A stretch of 64,000 nucleotides of DNA from Pseudomonas lundensis (GCF_001042985.1 NZ_JYKY01000007.1:62001-126000), one strand, 5' to 3'; shown: positions 1-15,513, numbered from the stretch's first letter. Notes: generated from the letters alone by a model not told the origin. Made by a program: numbers and translations.

Positions 1-766
<766 letters not shown>

Positions 767-819
767 TCAATGAGTGTCTTGAAAAAGGACGCGATTCTAG
801 CAGGCCCGAGCGCTCAAGG

Positions 820-1266
820 CTAAACCGAAGGGCGGATTAACGAGAGGTCAAACAATTTGCCGGACAGATAATCGTCGATGCAAAGCAAGGTCAGTTCGCT
901 GCGCCAGCGGTGGCGTTGTGCGAGTAACTCGTCGCGGGTCAACCACCGCGGGCCGATAATCCCCGTATCGAGCGGTGAGTCGGGGTGATGCTTGAGCGCT
1001 TTGCCTGCAAAGCACACGCGCTGATAGGTCACACCATTGCTGGGGGCGGTGTACAGGTAAATGCCGATCACGCCAGTCAATTCAACGTCATAGCCGGTTT
1101 CTTCGAAGGTCTCGCGAATCGCGGCCTGGATCAGGCTTTCATTGGGGTCCAGATGCCCGGCAGGCTGATTAAGCACAGCGCGCTCGTGCTTGAGCTCTTC
1201 GACCATCAGGAAGCGACCATGGTCTTCGACGACCGTGGCAACTGTGATGTGGGGTTTCCATTCCAT
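820..1266 (-). CDS. NUDIX hydrolase, NudJ-like
   Basis: This is a 148-residue cytoplasmic NUDIX pyrophosphatase. The NUDIX box is complete: Gly37, then Glu43, then Arg51-Glu52, Glu55-Glu56 and Gly58, which binds the catalytic Mg2+. The overall sequence resembles NudJ (a phosphatase of nucleotides and HMP-pyrophosphate), but the substrate cannot be read from sequence. It sits upstream of mnmA on the same strand. The start is the ATG at 1266, giving the usual MEWKPHITVA opening. Confidence 0.9.
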   Translation of the reverse strand: MEWKPHITVATVVEDHGRFLMVEELKHERAVLNQPAGHLDPNESLIQAAIRETFEETGYDVELTGVIGIYLYTAPSNGVTYQRVCFAGKALKHHPDSPLDTGIIGPRWLTRDELLAQRHRWRSELTLLCIDDYLSGKLFDLSLIRPSV

Positions 1267-1363
1267 AAAATGTGCTCGGCTTGAAGGAGGGTGGGTTCTG
1301 GATCCTACAGAAAGTGTGTGCCAACCCCAACCTCTGCAGGTGTCGGCAGTGGGAAGCCCAAAA

Positions 1364-1397
1364 ACACAAACCCCGGCGTCGTGGGCCGGGGTTTGTG
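1364..1397 (-). terminator. Rho-independent terminator of idh
   Basis: A perfect 13-base stem (1365-1377 with 1385-1397) closes a 7-base loop. On the minus strand it is followed by five T (complement of 1360-1364). It lies 18 bases beyond the idh stop codon. Confidence 0.9.
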
Positions 1398-1414
1398 GTG
1401 TTGCGGTGTTGCTC

Positions 1415-4103
<2,689 letters not shown>

Positions 4104-5360
4104 ATGGGATACAACAAGATCAAGGTTCCAGCCGCAGGTGAAAAAATCACCGTCAATGCAGACCACTCCCTGAACGTGCCCGACAACCCGATCATTCCTT
4201 ACATCGAAGGTGACGGCATCGGTGTCGATATCAGCCCGGTCATGATCAAAGTGGTGGATGCTGCTGTGAGCAAGGCCTACGGCGGCAAGCGCAACATCTC
4301 CTGGATGGAGGTGTATGCGGGCGAGAAGGCTACTCAGGTTTACGATCAGGACACGTGGCTGCCTCAGGAAACACTGGATGCAGTCAAGGAATACGTCGTG
4401 TCGATCAAGGGCCCGCTGACCACGCCGGTCGGTGGCGGTATTCGCTCCTTGAACGTAGCCCTGCGCCAGCAACTCGATCTGTATGTCTGCCTGCGCCCCG
4501 TGCGTTGGTTTGAAGGCGTGCCCAGTCCGGTCAAAAAGCCGGGCGACGTCGACATGACCATCTTCCGCGAGAACTCCGAAGACATTTATGCCGGCATCGA
4601 ATGGAAAGCCGGTTCGCCTGAAGCGAACAAGGTGATCAAGTTCCTGAAAGAAGAAATGGGTGTGACCAAAATCCGTTTCGACCAGGACTGCGGCATCGGC
4701 GTCAAACCGGTCTCCCGAGAAGGCACCAAGCGTCTGGCGCGCAAAGCCTTGCAATATGTGGTGGACAACGACCGCGAGTCGCTGACCATCGTGCACAAAG
4801 GCAACATCATGAAGTTCACCGAAGGTGCCTTCAAGGAATGGGCTTACGAAGTGGCGGCCGAGGAGTTCGGTGCAACCCTGCTCGACGGCGGCCCGTGGAT
4901 GCAATTCAAGAACCCTAAAACCGGACGCAATGTCATCGTCAAGGACGCCATTGCCGACGCCATGCTCCAGCAGATTCTGCTGCGTCCCGCCGAATATGAC
5001 GTGATCGCCACGCTCAATCTCAACGGCGACTACCTGTCCGATGCGCTTGCAGCAGAAGTGGGCGGTATCGGTATTGCGCCGGGCGCCAACCTGTCGGACA
5101 CCATCGCAATGTTCGAGGCCACCCACGGCACGGCGCCCAAGTACGCGGGCAAGGATCAGGTCAACCCCGGATCGCTCATCCTGTCTGCTGAAATGATGCT
5201 GCGACACATGGGCTGGACCGAAGCGGCGGACCTGATTATCAAAGGCACCAATGGTGCAATTTCGGCCAAAACCGTGACGTATGACTTCGAACGCCTGATG
5301 GAAGGCGCCACGTTGGTGTCGTCTTCAGGTTTTGGCGATGCGCTGATTGCCCATATGTAG
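4104..5360 (+). CDS. icd: Isocitrate dehydrogenase, NADP-dependent, homodimeric
   Basis: This is the 418-residue dimeric NADP isocitrate dehydrogenase of the TCA cycle. The phosphorylation and isocitrate-binding loop [12 protein letters not shown] is present, equivalent to E. coli Ser113, so AceK control is possible. In-frame ATG codons at 4077 and 4092 are less likely starts: the 4104 start gives the conserved MGYNKI opening and has GGAG at 4094-4097, six bases upstream. The gene is divergent from idh and ends in an intrinsic terminator. Confidence 0.96.
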   Translation: MGYNKIKVPAAGEKITVNADHSLNVPDNPIIPYIEGDGIGVDISPVMIKVVDAAVSKAYGGKRNISWMEVYAGEKATQVYDQDTWLPQETLDAVKEYVVSIKGPLTTPVGGGIRSLNVALRQQLDLYVCLRPVRWFEGVPSPVKKPGDVDMTIFRENSEDIYAGIEWKAGSPEANKVIKFLKEEMGVTKIRFDQDCGIGVKPVSREGTKRLARKALQYVVDNDRESLTIVHKGNIMKFTEGAFKEWAYEVAAEEFGATLLDGGPWMQFKNPKTGRNVIVKDAIADAMLQQILLRPAEYDVIATLNLNGDYLSDALAAEVGGIGIAPGANLSDTIAMFEATHGTAPKYAGKDQVNPGSLILSAEMMLRHMGWTEAADLIIKGTNGAISAKTVTYDFERLMEGATLVSSSGFGDALIAHM

Positions 5361-5374
5361 GGCTTTAATGACAG

Positions 5375-5411
5375 AAAAGGCCGATTCATGTGAATGAATC
5401 GGCCTTTTTTT
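5375..5411 (+). terminator. Terminator after icd
   Basis: A 15-base stem (5375-5389 with 5394-5408) closes a GTGA loop and runs into a T tract. It starts 15 bases after the icd stop codon. Confidence 0.92.
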
Positions 5412-5434
5412 GCACTGACTGTGGGATCGGCGGG

Positions 5435-5707
5435 TCAGACCGAGAGGGTGTTGGCCTCTGTCGCAGTCGTGGGGGAGGTGGCTTTATTGCTGGTGATCTT
5501 CACTGCGTGCAGGCCTTTGGGGCCTTGAGTGATTTCGAAATTGACTGGCTGGCCCGCTTTGAGCGTCTTGTAGCCGTCCATTTCAATGGCTGAAAAGTGG
5601 GCGAAAAAGTCGATCTTGTCTCCGTGTTCATCTATGCCTTCCTTGGCGTCCGCGTTGATAAAGCCGAAGCCTTTGGCATTGTTGAACCACTTGACCTTGC
5701 CTTGCAT
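5435..5707 (-). CDS. cspD: Cold-shock-domain protein CspD
   Basis: This is a 90-residue single cold-shock-domain protein that binds single-stranded nucleic acid. The RNP1-like KGFGFI and RNP2-like FFAHFSAI motifs are both visible. The start at 5707 (MQGKVKWF) is preferred over the ATG at 5713, because the AGAGGG ribosome site (5715-5720) is too close to the latter. The C-terminal tail after HAVKI is Thr/Ala-rich. It is divergent from clpS, as in other Pseudomonas. In E. coli CspD inhibits replication in stationary phase; that role is assumed by homology. Confidence 0.9.
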   Translation of the reverse strand: MQGKVKWFNNAKGFGFINADAKEGIDEHGDKIDFFAHFSAIEMDGYKTLKAGQPVNFEITQGPKGLHAVKITSNKATSPTTATEANTLSV

Positions 5708-5931
5708 ACTCATATCCCTCTGCTGCAAACGACTCCATCACTGGAGTATCATCCAGTTCACTCGCACATCGACCCTGAAAGTGGTTGACTGTGCGGACCT
5801 TTACTCCCCACATTGGGTACCAATGGTTGTAACACCGTTTTACCGATAGTCAAGGTCACGCGGCGGCGCTGTTGAAATTTGATGCGCCTGCCTCCATCAC
5901 TGTAACCGCACAACGACGAACCTTTCTTTCC

Positions 5932-6294
5932 ATGCATGCAATCAGCCAGATTCGACTAACATTCAATCAGGATCGACCCGATTTTGATGACGACGACTCC
6001 GCTGGCTTGGCTGTGCAAGAGGCTAAGCCCGCACTTCAGGCGCCGCCGATGTACAAGGTGGTTTTGTTCAACGATGACTACACACCCATGGATTTCGTCG
6101 TCGAAGTACTTGAGGTGTTTTTTAACTTGAATCGCGAATTGGCGACCAAGGTCATGCTGGCCGTTCATACAGAAGGACGGGCAGTGTGCGGCATCTTTAC
6201 CCGCGACATTGCCGAGACCAAGGCCATGCAGGTAAATCAGTACGCACGCGAAAGCCAGCATCCGCTACTCTGTGAAATCGAGAAGGACGGTTAA
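5932..6294 (+). CDS. clpS: ATP-dependent Clp protease adaptor ClpS
   Basis: ClpS is the 120-residue N-end-rule adaptor that binds substrates with bulky N-terminal residues and delivers them to ClpAP. The core with [10 protein letters not shown] and the C-terminal [12 protein letters not shown] are typical. The start ATG at 5932 gives [11 protein letters not shown] and a normal-length flexible N-terminus. An in-frame upstream ATG at 5872 would add 20 atypical residues. clpA follows 29 bases later. The N-end-rule transferases bpt and aat lie a few kilobases away, so the pathway is clustered. Confidence 0.94.
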   Translation: MHAISQIRLTFNQDRPDFDDDDSAGLAVQEAKPALQAPPMYKVVLFNDDYTPMDFVVEVLEVFFNLNRELATKVMLAVHTEGRAVCGIFTRDIAETKAMQVNQYARESQHPLLCEIEKDG

Positions 6295-6323
6295 CGCCGA
6301 CCACTTGGGTATGAGGTGAAGCC

Positions 6324-8594
6324 ATGTTAAACCGCGAGCTCGAAGTCACCCTCAATCTTGCCTTCAAGGAAGCCCGCTCCAAGCGTCATGAGTTCATGAC
6401 GGTTGAGCACCTCCTTCTTGCGCTTTTAGATAATGAGGCAGCCGCAACCGTTCTACGCGCCTGCGGCGCAAACCTCGACAAACTCAAGCATGACCTGCAA
6501 GAGTTTATTGATTCCACAACCCCTCTGATCCCCGTTCACGATGAAGACCGTGAAACCCAGCCTACGCTCGGTTTTCAACGGGTTCTGCAGCGTGCGGTAT
6601 TTCACGTCCAAAGTTCGGGCAAGCGTGAAGTGACCGGCGCCAACGTGCTCGTGGCCATTTTCAGCGAGCAGGAAAGCCAGGCGGTATTCCTGCTCAAGCA
6701 ACAAAGCGTTGCACGCATTGATGTGGTGAATTTCATTGCACACGGCATCTCCAAAGTGCCGGGCCACGGTGAACATTCCGACGGCGAACAGGACATGCAG
6801 GATGAGGAAGGCGGTGAAACCTCCTCTTCGAGCAATCCGCTGGACGCCTATGCCAGTAACTTGAACGAGCTGGCCCGTCAGGGTCGCATTGACCCGCTGG
6901 TTGGGCGTGAGCATGAAGTCGAGCGCGTGGCTCAAATCCTTGCGCGGCGCCGTAAAAACAACCCGTTGCTGGTCGGTGAGGCCGGGGTGGGTAAAACCGC
7001 AATTGCCGAAGGCCTGGCTAAACGTATTGTTGATAATCAAGTCCCGGACTTGCTGGCCAATAGCATCGTCTACTCGCTGGATCTGGGCGCGTTACTGGCC
7101 GGTACCAAATACCGTGGCGATTTCGAGAAGCGGTTCAAGGCGTTGCTGGGTGAGCTGAAGAAGCGCCCGCAAGCCATCCTGTTTATCGATGAGATCCACA
7201 CCATTATTGGTGCTGGCGCTGCATCGGGTGGCGTGATGGACGCGTCCAATCTGCTCAAGCCGCTCCTGTCTTCCGGGGACATCCGCTGCATCGGTTCCAC
7301 GACGTTCCAGGAATTTCGTGGCATTTTCGAGAAGGACCGTGCACTGGCGCGTCGCTTCCAGAAAGTGGACGTGTCTGAGCCGTCGGTTGAAGACACCATC
7401 GGCATTCTGCGCGGGCTGAAAGGGCGTTTTGAACAGCACCACAGCATCGAATACAGCGACGAATCGCTGCGTGCCGCGGCTGAGCTGGCATCACGCTACA
7501 TCAACGATCGCCATATGCCCGACAAGGCCATTGATGTCATCGATGAGGCGGGTGCTTACCAGCGCCTGCAACCGGTTGAGAAGCGCGTCAAGCGTATCGA
7601 GGTCGAGCAGGTGGAAGACATCGTGGCGAAAATCGCCCGAATTCCGCCTAAGCATGTGTCCAGTTCCGATAAAGAACTCCTGCGCAACCTTGAGCGTGAC
7701 TTGAAACTGACCGTATTTGGTCAGGATGCGGCCATTGATTCGTTGTCGACGGCCATCAAGCTCTCCCGTGCAGGGCTCAAGTCGCCTGACAAACCGGTCG
7801 GTTCCTTCCTGTTCGCAGGCCCGACGGGCGTGGGTAAAACCGAAGCGGCCCGTCAACTGGCCAAGGCGCTGGGTGTTGAGCTGGTGCGCTTTGACATGTC
7901 CGAGTACATGGAAAGGCACACCGTCTCGCGTCTGATCGGTGCTCCTCCCGGGTACGTAGGGTTTGATCAGGGGGGGTTGCTGACGGAGGCAATCACCAAG
8001 CAGCCGCATTGCGTGTTGCTGCTCGATGAAATCGAGAAGGCGCACCCTGAAGTCTTTAACCTGTTGTTGCAGGTCATGGACCACGGGACGCTCACCGACA
8101 ACAACGGGCGCAAGGCCGACTTCCGTAACGTGATCATTATCATGACCACCAATGCCGGGGCCGAGACCGCTTCCAGGGCTTCGATCGGGTTTACCTTCCA
8201 GGATCACTCGTCCGATGCCATGGAAGCGATCAAGAAAAGCTTCACGCCGGAGTTCCGCAACCGCCTGGACACCATTATTCAGTTTGGTCGCCTCAGTCAC
8301 GAGGTCATCAAAAGCGTGGTGGACAAGTTCCTTACCGAGCTTCAGGCGCAGCTGGAAGACAAACACGTGCAGCTTGATGTCACAGACGCGGCACGTGGCT
8401 GGCTGGCGGCGGGTGGTTACGATGTGCTGATGGGTGCGCGTCCGATGGCGCGTCTGATTCAGGACAAGATCAAGCGCCCGCTGGCGGAAGAGATCCTTTT
8501 TGGCGAATTGGCCGATCATGGCGGTGTGGTTCACATCGACCTGAAAGACGGCGAGTTGACCTTCGAGTTTGAAACCGCGGTTGAAATGGCTTAA
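6324..8594 (+). CDS. clpA: ATP-dependent Clp protease ATP-binding subunit ClpA
   Basis: ClpA is a 756-residue double-AAA+ unfoldase that feeds substrates to ClpP. It has the Clp N-domain (about residues 1-145), then a D1 module with Walker A GEAGVGKT and Walker B LFIDEIH, and a D2 module with Walker A GPTGVGKT and Walker [13 protein letters not shown]. The [19 protein letters not shown] segment and C-terminal ClpB-D2-small domain are intact. The ribosome site GAGG sits 8 bases before the ATG. It forms an operon with clpS. Confidence 0.97.
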   Translation: MLNRELEVTLNLAFKEARSKRHEFMTVEHLLLALLDNEAAATVLRACGANLDKLKHDLQEFIDSTTPLIPVHDEDRETQPTLGFQRVLQRAVFHVQSSGKREVTGANVLVAIFSEQESQAVFLLKQQSVARIDVVNFIAHGISKVPGHGEHSDGEQDMQDEEGGETSSSSNPLDAYASNLNELARQGRIDPLVGREHEVERVAQILARRRKNNPLLVGEAGVGKTAIAEGLAKRIVDNQVPDLLANSIVYSLDLGALLAGTKYRGDFEKRFKALLGELKKRPQAILFIDEIHTIIGAGAASGGVMDASNLLKPLLSSGDIRCIGSTTFQEFRGIFEKDRALARRFQKVDVSEPSVEDTIGILRGLKGRFEQHHSIEYSDESLRAAAELASRYINDRHMPDKAIDVIDEAGAYQRLQPVEKRVKRIEVEQVEDIVAKIARIPPKHVSSSDKELLRNLERDLKLTVFGQDAAIDSLSTAIKLSRAGLKSPDKPVGSFLFAGPTGVGKTEAARQLAKALGVELVRFDMSEYMERHTVSRLIGAPPGYVGFDQGGLLTEAITKQPHCVLLLDEIEKAHPEVFNLLLQVMDHGTLTDNNGRKADFRNVIIIMTTNAGAETASRASIGFTFQDHSSDAMEAIKKSFTPEFRNRLDTIIQFGRLSHEVIKSVVDKFLTELQAQLEDKHVQLDVTDAARGWLAAGGYDVLMGARPMARLIQDKIKRPLAEEILFGELADHGGVVHIDLKDGELTFEFETAVEMA

Positions 8595-8607
8595 AGCAGC
8601 CCAGCAT

Positions 8608-8636
8608 AAAAAAGCGCCGAAAGGCGCTTTTTTTAT
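8608..8636 (+). terminator. Terminator after clpA
   Basis: An 11-base stem (8608-8618 with 8623-8633) closes a GAAA tetraloop and ends in T residues. It is 13 bases after the clpA stop. Confidence 0.92.
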
Positions 8637-8673
8637 GGCGTGGTGATCCGGATGCTGACAAATCGCAGGCAAA

Positions 8674-8703
8674 CAAAAACGCCCGGCAGAACCGGGCGTT
8701 TTG
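8674..8703 (-). terminator. Terminator after infA
   Basis: The stem AAAACGCCCGG (8676-8686) pairs with 8692-8702 around a CAGAA loop. On the minus strand it ends infA, and it faces the clpA terminator. Confidence 0.85.
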
Positions 8704-8714
8704 TATTGACTTGA

Positions 8715-8933
8715 TTAGCGAGCGCGGTAAGTGATGCGCCCTTTGCTCAAGTCATAGGGCGTCAGCTCGACGCGCACTTTGTCACCGGTAAGAATACGGA
8801 TGTAGTTCTTGCGCATCTTGCCGGAGATATGCGCGGTTACGACGTGCCCATTTTCCAACTCCACGCGAAACATGGTGTTGGGCAGGGTGTCGACGACAGT
8901 GCCTTCCATTTCGAAGCTGTCTTCTTTCGACAT
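8715..8933 (-). CDS. infA: Translation initiation factor IF-1
   Basis: This is 72 residues, the exact length of IF-1. The S1-like OB fold begins [19 protein letters not shown] and ends [11 protein letters not shown]. It occupies the ribosomal A site during initiation. The start at 8933 is set by family length; the longer open frame upstream to 8999 is not conserved. bpt lies upstream on the same strand. Confidence 0.97.
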
Positions 8934-9033
8934 GCAGTAAAGCCCTCGGTGTCCAGTGAATGGCCCGGTGCAACTGCGCCAGGCAAAAGCGGCGTGCATT
9001 GTGCCCGAAAAGTGGGGTTCACGCCAAGGGGGT

Positions 9034-9741
9034 TCAGTAAAGAGTGCTCCATCTTTGGTTAATCAGCAGTTCAATAGGCCTGTATTCGGTCTTGTAATTC
9101 ATTTTTTTGCAGTTTTTGATCCAGTAACCGAGATAAACGGCTTCCAGTCCAAGGCGCTCGGCTTCCGTGATTTGCCACAGGATGCAATAGCGGCCCAGGC
9201 TGCGGCGCTCTTCGTCGGGATCATAAAAGGTGTAAACCGCAGACAGGCCGTTAGGCAGCACATCCGTCACGGCCACTGCCAGCAGCCGTCCGTCCAGCCT
9301 GAATTCATAGAATCTGGAAAATGGCAGGTCGCGCACCAGAAACGTCGAAAACTGATCGCGGCTGGGCGGGTACATATCGCCATCGGCATGGCGCTGCTCG
9401 ATGTAGCGCTGATACAGGTCGAAGTGTTCTTCGCTGAACCCCGGCCTGGCCACCTGCACGTGCAGGTCTGCATTGCGCTTGAAGATGCGCTTTTGCTGAC
9501 GGCTCGGGTTAAAAAGCGCCACAGGGATGCGTGTTGCCGTGCATGCATCGCATCGCAGGCAGTGTGGGCGGTAAAGGTGGTCGCCACTACGGCGAAAGCC
9601 CATTTCGGACAAGTCGGCGTACACCTGCACGTCCATCGGCTGGCTGGGATCGAGGAACAGCGTTGTGGCTTGTTCGTCGGGCAGGTAGCTGCAAGCGTGA
9701 GGTTGAGTGGCATAAAACTTCAAACGCGCCAGCTCGGTCAT
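9034..9741 (-). CDS. bpt: Aspartate/glutamate leucyltransferase Bpt
   Basis: This 235-residue protein transfers leucine from Leu-tRNA to N-terminal Asp or Glu of proteins, making them ClpSAP substrates. The N-terminal ATE domain has the paired cysteines CSYLP and CLRCDAC typical of the family, and the C-terminal domain carries [17 protein letters not shown]. It was formerly annotated as arginyltransferase (ate). It lies between infA and aat on the minus strand, next to the partner N-end-rule transferase. Confidence 0.93.
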
Positions 9742-9849
9742 GATCGGCCCTCGGTGAATCCTTGAATTAAGTGTAAGCCAGCTCGGAAAACTCGCCCGTT
9801 AAACCTGGAGTGTTCTCCCGCACCCGGCGCGGGCAACTTTGCGCTACGG

Positions 9850-10536
9850 TCATGCCTGGCGGGGCCAGCAGGCGGTTGTCGGTTGATCGAGATGGTTGTG
9901 CAGGTAATCGGCGAACTGCACGCGCGGGATGGAGCGTGCGCCGAGGCTTTCGAGATGGCGGGTAGGCATCTGACAGTCAATCAAGACAAATCCCCAGGCC
10001 TGAAGCTGTTTGACCAGGGTAGCAAATCCGACTTTGGACGCGTTGTCGGCGCGGCTGAACATGGATTCGCCAAAAAACAGTTGGCCCATCGCCAGGCCGT
10101 ACAAGCCGCCCACCAGTTCATCGTTCTCCCACACCTCAACAGAATGGGCGTGTCCACGTTCGTGAAGTTCGATGTAAGCATTTTGCATGTCGTCCGTGAT
10201 CCACGTGCCATCGGCGTAGGCGCGTGGTGCCGCGCAAGCCTGGATGACCGCCTGAAAATCCCGGTCGTAGGTAACGGTGTATCGCTGCTGGCGCAGCACT
10301 TTGCCCAGACTGCGTGAAACATGCAGCTCATCTGGAAATAGCACCGTGCGCGGGTCTGGCGACCACCACAGGATGGGCTGGCCTTCGGAAAACCACGGAA
10401 AACAGCCGTGACGATAGGCCTGGACCAGGCGGTCGGCCGACAAATCGCCGCCTGCGGCAAGCAAACCATTGGGCTCGCGCATGGCGTTGGCCAAGGGGGG
10501 GAATGTCAGGGAGTCGCGTTTCAACCAGGTCAGCAT
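9850..10536 (-). CDS. aat: Leucyl/phenylalanyl-tRNA--protein transferase
   Basis: Aat adds Leu or Phe to N-terminal Lys or Arg, creating N-degrons for ClpS. The 228-residue form starts at 10536 ([14 protein letters not shown]); an ATG at 10575 is in frame but would add 13 unconserved residues. Family signatures [23 protein letters not shown] and [18 protein letters not shown] are intact. It lies 108 bases upstream of bpt. Confidence 0.95.
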   Translation of the reverse strand: MLTWLKRDSLTFPPLANAMREPNGLLAAGGDLSADRLVQAYRHGCFPWFSEGQPILWWSPDPRTVLFPDELHVSRSLGKVLRQQRYTVTYDRDFQAVIQACAAPRAYADGTWITDDMQNAYIELHERGHAHSVEVWENDELVGGLYGLAMGQLFFGESMFSRADNASKVGFATLVKQLQAWGFVLIDCQMPTRHLESLGARSIPRVQFADYLHNHLDQPTTACWPRQA

Positions 10537-10961
10537 GGCATTGAGTCTTACAGTAGAAGGGGAGGGCGGCTGCAACTCTGTCGCGCACGTGCGGTCTCAG
10601 TCGATCTGGCAGTCAATTCAGGGGCTGTGTGGCGCCTGTTATAAGTCTTTGTCACACAAGGCAATGCATGCTCAAATTGGCGCTTTGGGGCGTAGCACAA
10701 GACAATTTCTGTAACCTCGGGTGCCAGCATGGCATCGGCGGCTCAAACCCGTACAATGGCCCGCCTGTTTGAGCTGTTCTAAGCTGCACAGTATTCACTG
10801 TTTTACATGGCGGGCTGGTCATGAAAAAACACGTAATAGTACAAGGCTGTGTGTAAGGCTAGTCCAGTTTCATGTCTGAACTTGTCACCTGCTCGCCGTG
10901 AGCAGTATTTTTGCAGTCAATCCATAGTAGGGCGCGCCACAGGCGCAGGAAAACACGCGTT
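10537..10961. promoter_or_regulatory. Divergent aat/ftsK intergenic region (425 bp)
   Basis: No supported gene lies here. A stem CTGCTC (10889-10894) with GAGCAG (10900-10905) followed by TATTTTT could act as a leader terminator or attenuator for ftsK. The remainder presumably holds the two outward promoters; none could be assigned with confidence. Confidence 0.4.
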
Positions 10962-13364
10962 TTGAAGAAATCCACAGCAGCACCTAAAGAAGTTCCTCTC
11001 TGGCGTCAGCAATTGCACTACCGGCTCAAGGAAGGTGCGTTGATTGCGATTGGCGCCCTTTGCCTGTTCCTGATGATGGCGTTGCTGACCTATGCCAAAG
11101 ACGATCCCGGCTGGAGTCATAACAGCCGCGTGGTGGATGTGCAGAACTTCGGCGGGCCTGCCGGTTCTTACAGCGCGGACATCCTGTTTATGGTGCTGGG
11201 CTACTTCGCCTACATCTTTCCGCTGCTGCTGGCGGTCAAGGCTTACCAGATCTTCCGTGAGCGGCATCAGCCCTGGCAGTGGAGCGGCTGGCTGTTTTCG
11301 TGGCGTCTGATCGGGCTGGTGTTTCTGGTGCTGTCCGGCGCGGCCCTGGCCCACATTCATTTTCACTCGGCTTCCGGCCTGCCGGCGGGCGCCGGTGGTG
11401 CACTGGGCGAAAGCCTGGGGGATCTGGCCAGGAACGCGTTGAACGTGCAGGGCAGTACGCTGCTGCTGATTGCGTTGTTCCTGTTTGGCCTGACCGTATT
11501 CACGGACTTGTCGTGGTTCAAGGTGATGGACCTGACGGGCAAGATCACCCTTGATCTGTTTGAGTTGATTCAGGGCGCTGCCAATCGCTGGTGGTCAGAT
11601 CGTGCTGAACGCAAGCAACTGCAAGCGCAATTGCGAGAAGTCGACACCCGTGTCAGTGAAGTGGTGGCTCCCAGCGTTTCCGACAAACGCGAGCAGGCCA
11701 AGGCCAAGGAGCGCCTGATTGAGCGCGAACAGGCCCTGAGCAAGCACATGTCTGAACGTGAAAAACACGTGCCGGCCGTGATTGCCCCAGTGCCCACCAA
11801 GGCGCCGGAGCCCAGCAAGCGCGTGCAGAAAGAGAAGCAGGTGCCGCTGTTTGTCGACAGTGCGGTTGAAGGCACGCTGCCACCGATCTCGATTCTCGAC
11901 CCGGCCGAAAAGAAGCAGCTCAACTACTCCCCTGAATCACTGGCGGCGGTGGGGCATCTGCTCGAGATCAAGCTCAAGGAGTTCGGCGTAGAGGTCTCGG
12001 TGGACTCCATCCACCCGGGCCCGGTCATTACCCGTTACGAGATTCAGCCCGCAGCAGGCGTCAAAGTCAGCCGCATTGCCAACCTGGCCAAGGACCTTGC
12101 ACGTTCTCTGGCGGTAACCAGCGTGCGGGTGGTTGAAGTCATTCCGGGTAAAACCACCGTGGGTATCGAGATCCCTAACGAAGACCGCCAGATCGTGCGC
12201 TTCAGCGAAGTGCTGTCGACCCCTGAATTTGATAATGCCAAGTCGCCGGTTGCCTTGGCCCTGGGGCATGACATCGGCGGCAAACCGGTGATTACCGATC
12301 TGGCGAAAATGCCGCACTTGCTGGTAGCCGGTACTACGGGTTCCGGTAAGTCGGTAGGCGTCAACGCAATGATCCTGTCGATCTTGTTCAAGTCGGGCCC
12401 GGAAGACGCCAAGCTGATCATGATTGACCCGAAAATGCTCGAACTGTCGATTTACGAAGGCATCCCGCACTTGCTGTGCCCGGTAGTGACCGACATGAAA
12501 GACGCCGCCAACGCCTTGCGCTGGAGCGTGGCGGAGATGGAGCGTCGCTACAAGCTGATGGCCAAGATGGGCGTGCGTAACCTCGCGGGCTTCAACCAGA
12601 AGATCAAGGACGCCCAAGAAGCGGGCGAGCCGTTGACCGATCCGCTGTACAAGCGCGAAAGCATCCACGACGAAGCGCCGCTGCTGACCAAATTGCCGAC
12701 CATCGTCGTGGTGGTCGACGAGTTTGCCGACATGATGATGATCGTCGGCAAGAAGGTGGAAGAACTGATCGCCCGCATCGCGCAAAAAGCCCGTGCGGCG
12801 GGGATTCACTTGATTCTCGCGACCCAGCGTCCTTCGGTGGATGTGATCACCGGTCTGATCAAGGCCAACATTCCGACCCGCATGGCGTTTCAGGTGTCGA
12901 GCAAGATCGACTCCCGGACCATCATCGACCAAGGCGGTGCCGAGCAACTGCTGGGGCACGGTGACATGCTCTACATGCCGCCTGGCACTAGCTTGCCGAT
13001 TCGCGTGCATGGCGCGTTTGTGTCCGACGAAGAAGTGCACCGTGTGGTTGAAGCCTGGAAGCTGCGCGGCAGCCCGGATTACAACGACGACATCCTCAGC
13101 GGGGTGGAAGAAGCAGGCAGCGGCTTTGAAGGCGGTGGTGGCGAAGGCGGTGATGATGCAGAAACCGACGCCTTGTATGACGAAGCTGTCCAGTTTGTAC
13201 TGGAAAGCCGTCGCGCCTCTATTTCAGCCGTTCAGCGAAAATTGAAGATCGGCTACAACCGCGCGGCGCGCATGATTGAATCCATGGAAATGGCCGGGGT
13301 TGTAACCTCCATGAACACCAATGGCTCGCGTGAAGTTCTGGCGCCGGCCCCACTACGCGACTGA
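10962..13364 (+). CDS. ftsK: DNA translocase FtsK
   Basis: FtsK is the inner-membrane DNA pump that clears the septum and activates XerCD at dif. The N-terminal part carries transmembrane segments of the 4TM domain, followed by an Ala/Glu/Lys-rich linker and the RecA-like motor (Walker A GTTGSGKS near residue 456, Walker [10 protein letters not shown]). A winged-helix gamma domain ([20 protein letters not shown]) at the C-terminus reads KOPS. I chose the TTG at 10962 because it gives [17 protein letters not shown], has AGGA at 10947-10950, and gives 800 residues. The frame is open up to an ATG at 10911 with a poorly conserved Arg-rich start. Confidence 0.95.
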   Translation: MKKSTAAPKEVPLWRQQLHYRLKEGALIAIGALCLFLMMALLTYAKDDPGWSHNSRVVDVQNFGGPAGSYSADILFMVLGYFAYIFPLLLAVKAYQIFRERHQPWQWSGWLFSWRLIGLVFLVLSGAALAHIHFHSASGLPAGAGGALGESLGDLARNALNVQGSTLLLIALFLFGLTVFTDLSWFKVMDLTGKITLDLFELIQGAANRWWSDRAERKQLQAQLREVDTRVSEVVAPSVSDKREQAKAKERLIEREQALSKHMSEREKHVPAVIAPVPTKAPEPSKRVQKEKQVPLFVDSAVEGTLPPISILDPAEKKQLNYSPESLAAVGHLLEIKLKEFGVEVSVDSIHPGPVITRYEIQPAAGVKVSRIANLAKDLARSLAVTSVRVVEVIPGKTTVGIEIPNEDRQIVRFSEVLSTPEFDNAKSPVALALGHDIGGKPVITDLAKMPHLLVAGTTGSGKSVGVNAMILSILFKSGPEDAKLIMIDPKMLELSIYEGIPHLLCPVVTDMKDAANALRWSVAEMERRYKLMAKMGVRNLAGFNQKIKDAQEAGEPLTDPLYKRESIHDEAPLLTKLPTIVVVVDEFADMMMIVGKKVEELIARIAQKARAAGIHLILATQRPSVDVITGLIKANIPTRMAFQVSSKIDSRTIIDQGGAEQLLGHGDMLYMPPGTSLPIRVHGAFVSDEEVHRVVEAWKLRGSPDYNDDILSGVEEAGSGFEGGGGEGGDDAETDALYDEAVQFVLESRRASISAVQRKLKIGYNRAARMIESMEMAGVVTSMNTNGSREVLAPAPLRD

Positions 13365-13416
13365 TCGGCCCGCGGCGCACTCGCGGGCCGGGTTTAACTA
13401 ATCAAAGAGGGTTTTC

Positions 13417-14040
13417 ATGCGTTTTTTCAGCATGCTGTTGCTACCGGTTCTGGCTATGTCTTCTCTTGCGGCTCATGCCGGCGAACAGGATGTAAAGCGG
13501 TTAGGCCAACTGCTGGGGCAGTCCAACACCATCAGTGCCCGTTTCAGTCAGTTGACGCTGGATGGCAGCGGCACTCAATTGCAGGAAACGGCCGGTGTCA
13601 TGTCGGTCAAGCGCCCGGGGCTGTTCTACTGGCACACCGATGCGCCTCAAGAACAGACCATGACCTCGGATGGCAAGAAAGTGACCCTCTGGGACCCGGA
13701 TCTGGAGCAGGTGACCATCAAGAAGCTGGATGAGCGCTTGAACCAGACACCTGCTTTGCTGTTGTCGGGAGACGTCTCAAAAATTGATCAGAGCTTCGAC
13801 GTAACCTCTAAGGAGCAGGGAGAGGTGTTGGTGTTCACGTTGAAACCCAAAACCAAAGACACCCTGTTCGACTCGCTCACGTTGTCTTTTCGCAACGGCA
13901 AGATCAACGATATGCAATTGATCGACAGTGTCGGTCAGCGTACCAATATCCTGTTCAGCGGGGTGAAGGTGAATGAAGACATTCCTGCCAGCACATTCAA
14001 GTTTGTCGTGCCCAAAGGCGCTGATGTCATCCAGGAGTAA
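13417..14040 (+). CDS. lolA: Outer-membrane lipoprotein carrier LolA
   Basis: LolA is the periplasmic chaperone that moves lipoproteins from LolCDE to LolB. It has 207 residues with a signal peptide of about 21 residues (hydrophobic [15 protein letters not shown], cleavage near AHAG). The mature part matches LolA, including the [10 protein letters not shown] segment. The ribosome site AGAGGG is just upstream. It lies between ftsK and rarA, the standard order. Confidence 0.94.
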   Translation: MRFFSMLLLPVLAMSSLAAHAGEQDVKRLGQLLGQSNTISARFSQLTLDGSGTQLQETAGVMSVKRPGLFYWHTDAPQEQTMTSDGKKVTLWDPDLEQVTIKKLDERLNQTPALLLSGDVSKIDQSFDVTSKEQGEVLVFTLKPKTKDTLFDSLTLSFRNGKINDMQLIDSVGQRTNILFSGVKVNEDIPASTFKFVVPKGADVIQE

Positions 14041-14191
14041 CTCACTGTGCCGATCGGGCGGTGACGCGCGGCTAGTATTTTTCTGGCCGTGCCAGAGCGG
14101 TTTTTTTCGCGCAGTCAGCGCCCCTGTGGCAGGGCGTGAGCATCGCCATGGCATTGGCCCGCAGCACACACGTGAGGTTGTTTAAGCAGTG

Positions 14192-15513
14192 ATGGACCTG
14201 TTTCGAAGTGCGCCAATCGCTCAGCCCCTGGCAGCCCGGTTGCGCGCCGCCAATCTGGATGAGTACGTGGGCCAGCAACATGTGTTGGCCCGCGGCAAGC
14301 CCCTGCGTGAAGCGCTTGAACAGGGCGCGTTGCACTCGATGATCTTCTGGGGCCCGCCGGGGGTGGGCAAAACCACGTTGGCGCGGTTGCTGGCGCAAGT
14401 GTCTGACGCGCACTTTGAAACCGTATCAGCGGTGCTGGCGGGCGTTAAAGAGATTCGCCAGGCCGTGGAAGTGGCCAAGCAGCAGGCCGCTCAATATGGC
14501 CGTCGTACCATCCTGTTCGTCGATGAAGTCCATCGTTTCAACAAGTCGCAGCAGGACGCGTTCCTGCCGTATGTTGAAGACGGCACGCTGATTTTTATCG
14601 GCGCTACCACGGAAAACCCGTCTTTCGAGCTCAATAACGCACTACTGTCGCGGGCGCGGGTGTACGTACTCAAAAGTCTGGATGAAGCGGCCTTGCTCAA
14701 GTTGGTACAGCGTGCCCTGACCGAAGAAAAGGGCTTGGGCAAGCGGGGGCTGACGCTTAGCGATGAGGGGTTTCACGTGCTGCTCAGGGCTGCCGACGGT
14801 GACGGTCGGCGCCTGCTTAACCTGCTTGAAAACGCGGCTGACCTGGCTGAAGACCACAGCGAAATCGGGACTGACCTGCTGCAGAGCTTGCTCGGCGATA
14901 CCCAGCGTCGTTTCGACAAAGGCGGCGAAGCGTTCTACGACCAGATATCGGCCTTGCACAAATCGGTACGCGGCTCCAATCCCGACGGCGCCCTGTACTG
15001 GTTCGCGCGGATGATTGATGGCGGCTGCGACCCGCTGTACATCGCGCGCCGGGTGGTGCGCATGGCCAGTGAAGACATCGGTAACGCCGATCCACGGGCC
15101 CTGAGCCTGTGTCTGGCCGCCTGGGACGTACAAGAGCGTCTCGGCAGCCCTGAAGGCGAACTGGCTGTGGCGCAGGCCATTACCTACCTGGCCTGCGCGC
15201 CCAAAAGCAATGCGGTGTACATGGGGTTCAAAGCTGCGCTGCGCAGTGCGTCGGAATATGGCTCGCTTGAAGTGCCGCTGCACTTACGCAATGCGCCGAC
15301 CAAACTGATGAAGCAGCTCGGTTATGGCGACGAGTACCGTTACGCCCACGATGAGCCGGATGCCTACGCAGCCGGGGAGGATTATTTCCCCGATGAACTG
15401 GCGCCTTTGCCGCTCTATCAACCGGTGCCGCGCGGCCTTGAGCTTAAAATCGGCGAGAAGCTCAAACACTTGGCCGCATTGGACCGTGCCAGCCCCTTGC
15501 AGCGGAGAAAACC

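Noticed and set aside
10537..10961. Missing trxB between aat and ftsK
   Set aside because: From memory P. aeruginosa carries a thioredoxin reductase gene here but other Pseudomonas do not, so its absence is probably normal lineage variation.
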